A stretch of DNA of 64,000 nucleotides from Microthyrium microscopicum (Eukaryota > Ascomycota > Dothideomycetes > Microthyriales > Microthyriaceae): positions 313,895 to 377,894 of the forward strand of contig MU004244.1 of NCBI GenBank assembly GCA_010405405.1, in the 5' to 3' direction. The notes under the pieces were generated by a model. That model did not search any database and had not been told where the DNA came from. It saw only the letters and a list, made by a program, of their open reading frames with translations. The stretch's first letter is position 1, and every line of letters begins with the position of its first letter. The position numbers were made by a program, and so were the translations under genes. Below, one piece after another: positions 58,382 to 64,000 of this stretch.

Positions 58382-59107
58382 TTAGTATGCCTGTATCAGC
58401 GGTGTTTCTCTTTCGTGCATGATATAATCTCCAGCTTGTATAAATGGTTGTTGCTTGCTCATCGTAAGCTCGATAATGTCCTTTTCACTGAACTCGAGAA
58501 CGGCTTGAGGTGGGGTGGTGGGTGGGGATGAATCATCTTCTGAATCTGAGTCGTGGACAAGCTCGGGTGGATGTGATGATGTGCGGGTAAGAGCTAGATC
58601 GTCGTTGTCTTCGAGGTCTTCGTAGCCCATTTCCTCTTCATCTTCGTCGAGTTCCCGTGATGAGATGGTGACTGGTGATTGCATGATGTTGCGGGGAATT
58701 GCCATTTCGAAATCATCCTCATCGAAATCTGAATCGCTGTCGGAGTCTTCAGAGTCGTCATCTTCCTCCTCGACAATGGTATCGGCCCAGCGAATGTGCT
58801 TTGGCTCTTCTTCCTTTTGTGCCTTCTTGACAGAAGCGTTGAACCAGGCTTCTTGTTCCCGTTCGGCATCTCTAAGCTCAATCATGAGGGCATCGAGAAG
58901 GTTGGCATGACCGACGAGGAGGCGGAGGTTGTGATCAGGTCGCATGGCTTCCTTACCAAGCTTTGATCTGGCAGAGGAAGCAATGAAGTATGTTTGTGAT
59001 AAAGACATCTTTTGTTTCTTGGATGGTGGTGGGGATGCTGAAGATCGAACGACAGTAATAGCGTCAGTGTCTTCAATGGAAGTGAATTGTCGAAGTCTGG
59101 AAGGCAT
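58382..59107 (-). CDS. Conserved acidic fungal protein of unknown function
   Basis: Single-exon frame of 241 residues. The only well-ordered part is residues about 33-100: KMSLSQTYFIASSARSKLG, KEAMRPDHNLRLLVGHANLL, DALMIELRDAEREQEAWFNA. I believe this block is shared by filamentous ascomycetes, but I know of no function. The middle is very acidic (EEEDDDSEDSDSDSDFDEDD) and the end is Ser/Pro-rich. A basic patch PPPSKKQKM lies at the front. No signal peptide or membrane helix. A nuclear or chromatin-related role could be guessed from composition only. Its upstream side abuts the RIP-degraded transposon, with about 390 bases of normal-looking DNA between. Confidence 0.75.
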   Translation of the reverse strand: MPSRLRQFTSIEDTDAITVVRSSASPPPSKKQKMSLSQTYFIASSARSKLGKEAMRPDHNLRLLVGHANLLDALMIELRDAEREQEAWFNASVKKAQKEEEPKHIRWADTIVEEEDDDSEDSDSDSDFDEDDFEMAIPRNIMQSPVTISSRELDEDEEEMGYEDLEDNDDLALTRTSSHPPELVHDSDSEDDSSPPTTPPQAVLEFSEKDIIELTMSKQQPFIQAGDYIMHERETPLIQAY

Positions 59108-59500
59108 TGTGTAAGAATGGGCCAGGTAGGCTTCTTTAATAATTGTGCGATAGGGCGTGGTTTCAATGGTTGATTAGGTGCTGTGACTCAAGGCAGCGAA
59201 AAATGGCGTTTTCGATATCTGTGATGACTGGATCTGAGTTTGGAGACCGTGCTAGCCAATAGGGGACAGGGATCTGAGAGTGTGCCTGGTGGGAGTATGT
59301 GATAATGCAGAGTATTAGGCTTCTACAAGGCTGGTTTGAGGTTGTATGAACTAGTATTGTTCTTGAAGATTGTTGGATAAAAATAATTGATAGTTGGAGT
59401 TGGAATTGGACTGGACGGATGGGGACGGGGTGTAGAGGTTTATGTATAGCGAATGTAGAAGAGTACAGGCCAGCAGAAACAGTGTAGGGAGACTAGACTA
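59108..59500. other. Promoter-side spacer left of the transposon
   Basis: 393 bases of ordinary composition, containing the presumed promoter of the acidic protein gene. The transposon begins right after TA at 59499-59500. Confidence 0.45.
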
Positions 59501-59593
59501 CACCCATAATCGAAAAGTGATGGTCGGCGACCCTCCCCCATGTATGTTGTGCTTTACATAATTCCACCAATCACACGCAAAATAGCCTGTGGC
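59501..59593 (+). repeat. Left terminal inverted repeat of the 3.7-kb transposon
   Basis: The first 28 bases match the right end almost perfectly (CACCCATAATCGAAAAGTGATGGTCG core). Similarity resumes over ATTCCACCAATCACACG and AAAATAGCCTGT, so the repeat is about 93 bases long with a diverged middle. Confidence 0.8.
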
Positions 59594-59889
59594 TTTGGGT
59601 GGTAGAAAATTAGGCTATTTCGTACTATCTTATAAAGCGTTCTAAATATTAAAGTGGTATTCTATAATTAGTGTGCTAAAATTAGTGTTTTAGCTACCGT
59701 TTAAAAGCTCTTGATCTAAACATGTCTATTTAGATATCTCTTAATATTCTCTTACCTATTTTGTATATAAATTAATTGTTTTTATCCCATACTCTTATTA
59801 TAGACCCTATTTAGTTAGAAATAGCTCAAATTAAAGCGGGATCAATCCTATCTTAATATGGACGCCATATTACGAACTATAGACGATAG

Positions 59890-60895
59890 GCTATTATTAG
59901 AATGCTTCAAATAGGTGAACCTATCTCTAGAATTGCTAAATCTATTAGTATTAGTAAATCTACTATACGTCTTTATTGCGCTTATCTTAATTAAGTAACT
60001 AGCAAGTATATTAAGCGCCCTCATTATACCCTTAGTCGCATTCTAGAGATATCTAACTTTATACGCAATTTTATGCTAGAGATACTAGCACAGAAGAAGA
60101 CTCTCTACCTAGACGAAATATCGTTATTACTATGGCAAGAGCTTAATGTGAGCCATAGTAACTAGGTAATTTAGAGAGAACTACAACGCGTAAACTAGAC
60201 GAAGAAGCAAGTACGTTAACTATATTACCTTATAATTCCTATACTAATCTAGCTTCTTTTAGGTTAAAGAGATTACTTAACAACGCTGTAGCCTTTAACG
60301 AGACGTATATTTTAAACGTATAAGTATCTATACTTCTAAATAGCTAGTTTTTATAGATAAGAGCAGTAGTAGTAAACTAGATACTTGCCGTTAAACAGGA
60401 TAGAGCCTATAGGGTATTATTGTAGAGTCGTTTAAGCGATTAGATTACTTTAAAAGGAAGAACTTGCTACCAGCTTACACTAGTGACGGCTTTCTTACTA
60501 AGTTAATTTATAAGGCAAATATGGATCAAGATAGCTTTAAATAGTTCTTAGAGTATACTCTTCTACTTATTTATAGTGTCTACCCTACTCCGTATAGTGT
60601 TATTATTATAGATAACGCTTCTTTTTATTATAATAGACGAATTCAAGAGATCTACGACTCACAAGGGGTTAGATTGGAATATTTACTACTATATTCCCTA
60701 GATCTTAATCCAATTAAAGCCTTCTTTAGTAATCTAAAGTCTTAGCTAAAGTAGCATCGTCTTGACTTTAATAGAGGTTAAACCCGTAAAGAAAGGTTTT
60801 AACTTTTTATTAATATTTTTAAAGAAGGAGTTTATATGCTAAGAGAGGATAAACAGCGCGCGAAAGTATATTTTAGATATGCTAGATAGCTATAC
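59890..60895 (+). pseudogene. Fossil DDE-type transposase (Tc1/mariner, DDE_3-like)
   Basis: Conceptual translation is interrupted by many stops but retains the family order. There is an N-terminal helix-turn-helix (MLQIGEPISRIAKSISISKS; about 59900-59970). Next is PAYTSDGFLTKLIYKANMD (about 60470-60530), then the second catalytic Asp in VIIIDNASFYYN (about 60600-60635). Last is LEYLLLYSLDLNPIKAFF (about 60679-60727), where intact relatives have LPPYSPDLNPIEEFF. The catalytic Glu is Lys and two Pro are Leu, all transitions of the RIP type. The gene cannot be functional. Confidence 0.8.
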
Positions 60896-60989
60896 TAAAT
60901 ACTTATATTTTTTTCAGAATTAAATTCCATTGTTTTATTATAGTAATCTTATAATAATAAAGTTAAGTTTTGGTAGTAGTCTTCTAGAT

Positions 60990-62790
60990 TAGCTACTTTG
61001 TAGAATCTTAAGTTATGTTTTGTTAGATTAAGATTATTTAGATAAGATAATGTCCTATTTAGGTTTAGTGCTTATCTATCTAGGTTTAGCCTATATACAA
61101 TCTTAAATTATAAGAGCAAGATTTGCTTATACCTTACGACATTATCTCTTCAGACTTCAATTATTAACTATTTTGAACGCCGTTTATTACAAAAACAACT
61201 TAAAAGAACTAAATTATATCTTAAGGGAACTCGCAATATGTCTATCTATTAAAGAAGGGTGTTCTTCTTGCATCCAAACCTTATCCTACTACTCTTTAAC
61301 GGTATCTTGCATCTTAGTTAAAATAAATTCATTTATTATCAAATCCTAAGCATAAAACTAAACAATCTCTCTCTCTTAAAGATAAAGAGGGCGCATAAAA
61401 CGAATACGCATAATAAAAATTACCTTTTTAACTATAACTTCAAAAGGGTTAGTTCTTTAAACTTCACTACTAGTAAGCTTCTTCATGATCTAAGGCTCAA
61501 ATCTACTTAGCTTATTAAAGACATTAGTATTAGGGTAGATCTTTAGATATAGGTAATTAATTATATCTATTATTAAAGTTAAAGCAGTATTAAATGCCCC
61601 TATATAGTTATGAATTACGACTCTAGCTCTAGAACTAACAGAATCAATAGGTCCTAGTTAATGAACTCGTTATTGTTAAATAACGTTATAAATAGCTATA
61701 GAGGGATACGCGATGTTAATATTTAGAGTCTAGCTAGCCCATTCTAAAGCCTAAAGAATAAGTAATTCCTTATCCATAAAGTAGCAGTGATACGCATTAT
61801 TAGTCTAGCAAGCCTTCTTTTTGTAATAAGGACAGGTGCCGTATTTACAGGCGTACTTTATTATCAATTATCCGTATTTATTAAGCACGTCGTCATCTAG
61901 CTAATCATCTCCGTTGGCAGTGTTTTAGGAGGCATTTTAATTGCCGAGCGAGTTGTTTTAGCTTACTTTAGTATCCTAACCTTGCAGTTCTTACACCATC
62001 GTAGATACTAAAGTTCTAACAACGTCATCAGTTCTAATAGTAGTACTAAAAGCTTCAAAGGAAAGGATCAACATAAATATTAGCTTCCAATCCCAATAAG
62101 AAGTAAACTAGGAGTTAATCTTATCGTCAAGAGGCCTAAATTAATCAAGTTCTTCTCCATTATCTTATTATAGAGGGTGTTTAAGCAAAGGGCAAGCAAA
62201 TTCTAGTATAATCTTCCTTAAAATTACTAACGTTAAAGAATATAGGATTAGGTCTAAAGAGATAGTATATGCATACCATAGACATCCCTTAATAGCAAAA
62301 TGCTAATCTTGAAGGCGTATAATCTTCTTGTAGGCTAAAAGGATAGTACTAAGGTTATAAAAGAAGATATAATTAAATTCACCCTTCAAGATAATGCCCT
62401 TCCCTTAACACTTTACAAAATATTTAACGACAATATTGAAGTCTTTAGGAATCTCAACTTTATCGTTTGCAGCGTTCTTAGCCTCTGATTAGTCTAATTC
62501 TGTCTTATTAGATCTTACAGATTGTGGTAGTAGGGACGCAGGTGTTTAAGATTATAGAGGATTAATTTGAAGGCTCAAAGAACTTAACGGTGAGGGTAGA
62601 ATACAATTATAGTTTAAAGGTACTAGCGTTACTAGTATAGAAGATATAAAAGAGCTAATAGTAGTATTTGCTTTAGCTTTAGCTAAAGGCTTTTGAACGC
62701 GTCCACTAGCACGTTTTTAGGGAGCAGAATAAACAAAAGATTTAGCTTTACGACCTATATTGAGCGACGGTAAGGTTGAATTACGATTAA
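60990..62790 (-). pseudogene. Second, opposed coding fossil in the transposon, unrecognised
   Basis: On the minus strand, one frame-family shows protein-like stretches between stops. Examples are a Lys/Ala-rich start (KPLAKAKANTTISS, near 62670), then ILKGEFNYIFFYNLSTILLA, then a Cys cluster YACKYGTCPYYKKKAC (near 61830) followed by YHCYFMDKELLILL. I do not recognise a family. It could be an accessory transposon protein, a captured host gene or a nested element. Boundaries are approximate because RIP has removed most coding signal. Confidence 0.35.
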
Positions 62791-63080
62791 ATTTAATAAA
62801 GGAACGAGAAAGTTGAAGTGATGGTAAAGTAGCAAGAATACGTACTTCACTATTAAGATAAATTATATATTTAGTATATTTAGCTTTAGTAAGAGCTAAT
62901 ATAACTTAGAAACAGCTAAGATAACTTAGAATAAGCATGGTAGAAGAGTAGACATTAATTATTTAGTAGACTAGAAGAAGCTAATTATTGTAGTTACTAT
63001 AACATAATATAAACACCAAGATCTGGCATACTAACGCCTAAAACTAGCACCAAAAGATCTAGCGCCAAAAATAACCAGAG

Positions 63081-63137
63081 TTTCACAGATTCCAGTTCTA
63101 CAGGCTATTTTACGTGTGATTGGTGGAATCTGTGAAA
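63081..63137. repeat. 14-bp perfect inverted repeat next to the right terminus
   Basis: tttcacagattcca at 63081-63094 is the exact reverse complement of tggaatctgtgaaa at 63124-63137, with 29 bases between. The left end of the transposon has no such pair. Possible protein-binding palindrome or a small secondary insertion. Confidence 0.6.
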
Positions 63138-63198
63138 ATCTAGCAATTACTACATACAAGGGGGTGTCTGAGCGACCATCACTTTTCGATTATGGGTG
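63098..63198 (-). repeat. Right terminal inverted repeat of the 3.7-kb transposon
   Basis: Read from 63198 inwards it begins CACCCATAATCGAAAAGTGA and later carries ATTCCACCAATCACACG, matching the left end. It is about 8 bases longer than the left arm in the middle section. Confidence 0.8.
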
Positions 63199-64000
63199 TA
63201 GGAGGTGGATGGATGAGTGTGTAAGCCCGGTTCAGCCGACCGTGGATGGTAAATCTAAAGCCCGTCGGATTCTCGGACGCGAAGGGTGAAGATGCCAAAG
63301 CAGACGTCCCAAAGCAGCCAAGCTAAGCGGTGTAGGCTTGTTGGATCTGTGATTCAGCAGTGATTCTTGTGGTCGCCTGGCTCCAAGCTTGCCCAAGCTG
63401 GCTTCGGTGTCGGTCAGACTTCGTACCACCTCGCTAAAACCTCTCCAAATCCCCCCTAATAACTCTAATCTTCTGCGGCGTTTACTAATGTCCCGTCCAC
63501 TCAGAAGCCCGCATTCATCGCGTCATCTCAACTCATCTCAGTTTTGCATTCCAAAGCAGCTTGGTAGGGCGCCCTTCTGACTGTTGTCATTGACTCTGTA
63601 GTGCTGCTTGTACTGCGACTGGTTCATACATTTCTAATCCAAAGCCCCGAAGTCAACCAACCACACACTGTTGCTTTCGGCCTCATCATACGCTCCGATC
63701 GGATTCCTAAACTCCTCTCTCAGCGACACATATTACCCCATTGGGGATTTATGCCTCTATTCTCGTTATCTCCTCCATTACGATAGCTTGCGTTATGCTT
63801 TGCACACTCGTAGAATTGACTGTCCGATCGACCAATCTAGTGGTGATTTAACTTCACAGCCTAAACTGCGGGTACTGCGTCGTCACCAAGAGTTTCATTG
63901 TTCATCCACAAGCCATGGCGTTGTATAGGAGCAACGAGTCCTTTGCAGATATTCAAGGCAGCTATTTTTCTTCTGCTTGTCCAAATTAGGTGTTCTTGTC
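63199..64000. other. Right flank, no gene recognised
   Basis: Composition returns to normal immediately after the TA at 63199-63200. Short frames have no domains. It may be the upstream region of a gene beyond the window. Confidence 0.4.

Larger units (their letters stand above)
59501..63198. mobile_element. Decayed Tc1/mariner-type DNA transposon, 3.7 kb, RIP-like degradation
   Basis: Inverted termini start CACCCATAATCGAAAAGTGA (59501 inwards, and 63198 inwards on the other strand), bounded on both sides by TA, the hallmark target duplication of Tc1/mariner elements. The inside is markedly A+T-rich and full of stops on both strands (no frame of 60 codons between about 59170 and 63230), unlike all flanking DNA. 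The left third carries transposase remains and the rest a second, opposed coding fossil. Substitutions such as the DDE glutamate to lysine are of C-to-T or G-to-A type, as expected from RIP. At 3.7 kb it is about twice the size of common Fot1-like elements. Confidence 0.88.

Noticed and set aside
63232-64000. Short frames at the right edge as genes
   Set aside because: All are under 90 codons, overlap each other and show no domain or splice continuation.

Overview
This window looks like nuclear DNA of a filamentous ascomycete (Pezizomycotina). The evidence is genes split by 44-60 nt GT-AG introns with CTNAC-type branch sites, a cerato-platanin, an AA9 copper monooxygenase, a thaumatin-like GPI protein, fungal VPS35, SFL1, HAS1 and seipin orthologues, and one AT-rich transposon carrying C-to-T and G-to-A decay typical of RIP. 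A leotiomycete (Helotiales) is my best guess, but that is inference. All gene models were spliced by eye from reading frames, splice signals and phase.

Layout. 1-9852 is rich in secreted-protein genes: a thaumatin-like protein cut by the window edge, a cerato-platanin, an AA9 LPMO, an 817-residue secreted and probably surface-anchored protein I do not recognise, and a small Thr/Asn/Gly-rich secreted protein. 10289-20416 is housekeeping: a DENND11/LCHN-like DENN protein, an armadillo protein resembling SmgGDS, retromer VPS35 head-to-head with EMC10, and an FAD monooxygenase. 21057-28376 holds a tRNA-Arg(CCG)-like gene with a damaged acceptor stem, an SFL1-type HSF-domain regulator and 4.4 kb of gene-free DNA upstream of it. 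28377-31557 has a xanthine/hypoxanthine phosphoribosyltransferase convergent with a secreted berberine-bridge-like oxidase. 33065-38215 is one huge, mostly disordered 1697-residue protein with three Ala/Gly-rich hydrophobic helices. 40233-44492 is a HAS1 helicase / DUF1365 divergent pair. 45871-51694 has isocitrate lyase, PRMT1 (with 14- and 20-nt exons) and a conserved unknown protein. 52112-55939 is an F-box protein head-to-head with seipin.

The right end is repeat-bearing. A 152-bp foldback element with 43-bp arms (56972-57123) looks like a Tc1/mariner-type MITE. A 3.7-kb TA-flanked inverted-repeat element (59501-63198) carries a decayed DDE transposase and a second, opposed, unrecognised coding fossil. 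Between them lies a conserved acidic protein (58382-59107).

Most genes are ordinary single-copy functions. I see no biosynthetic cluster, CRISPR or classic operon-like system. The points most worth a second look are the secreted-protein block, the giant disordered protein, the foldback hairpin, the unusual second gene in the transposon, two stop-free 51-nt introns, and the broken tRNA.
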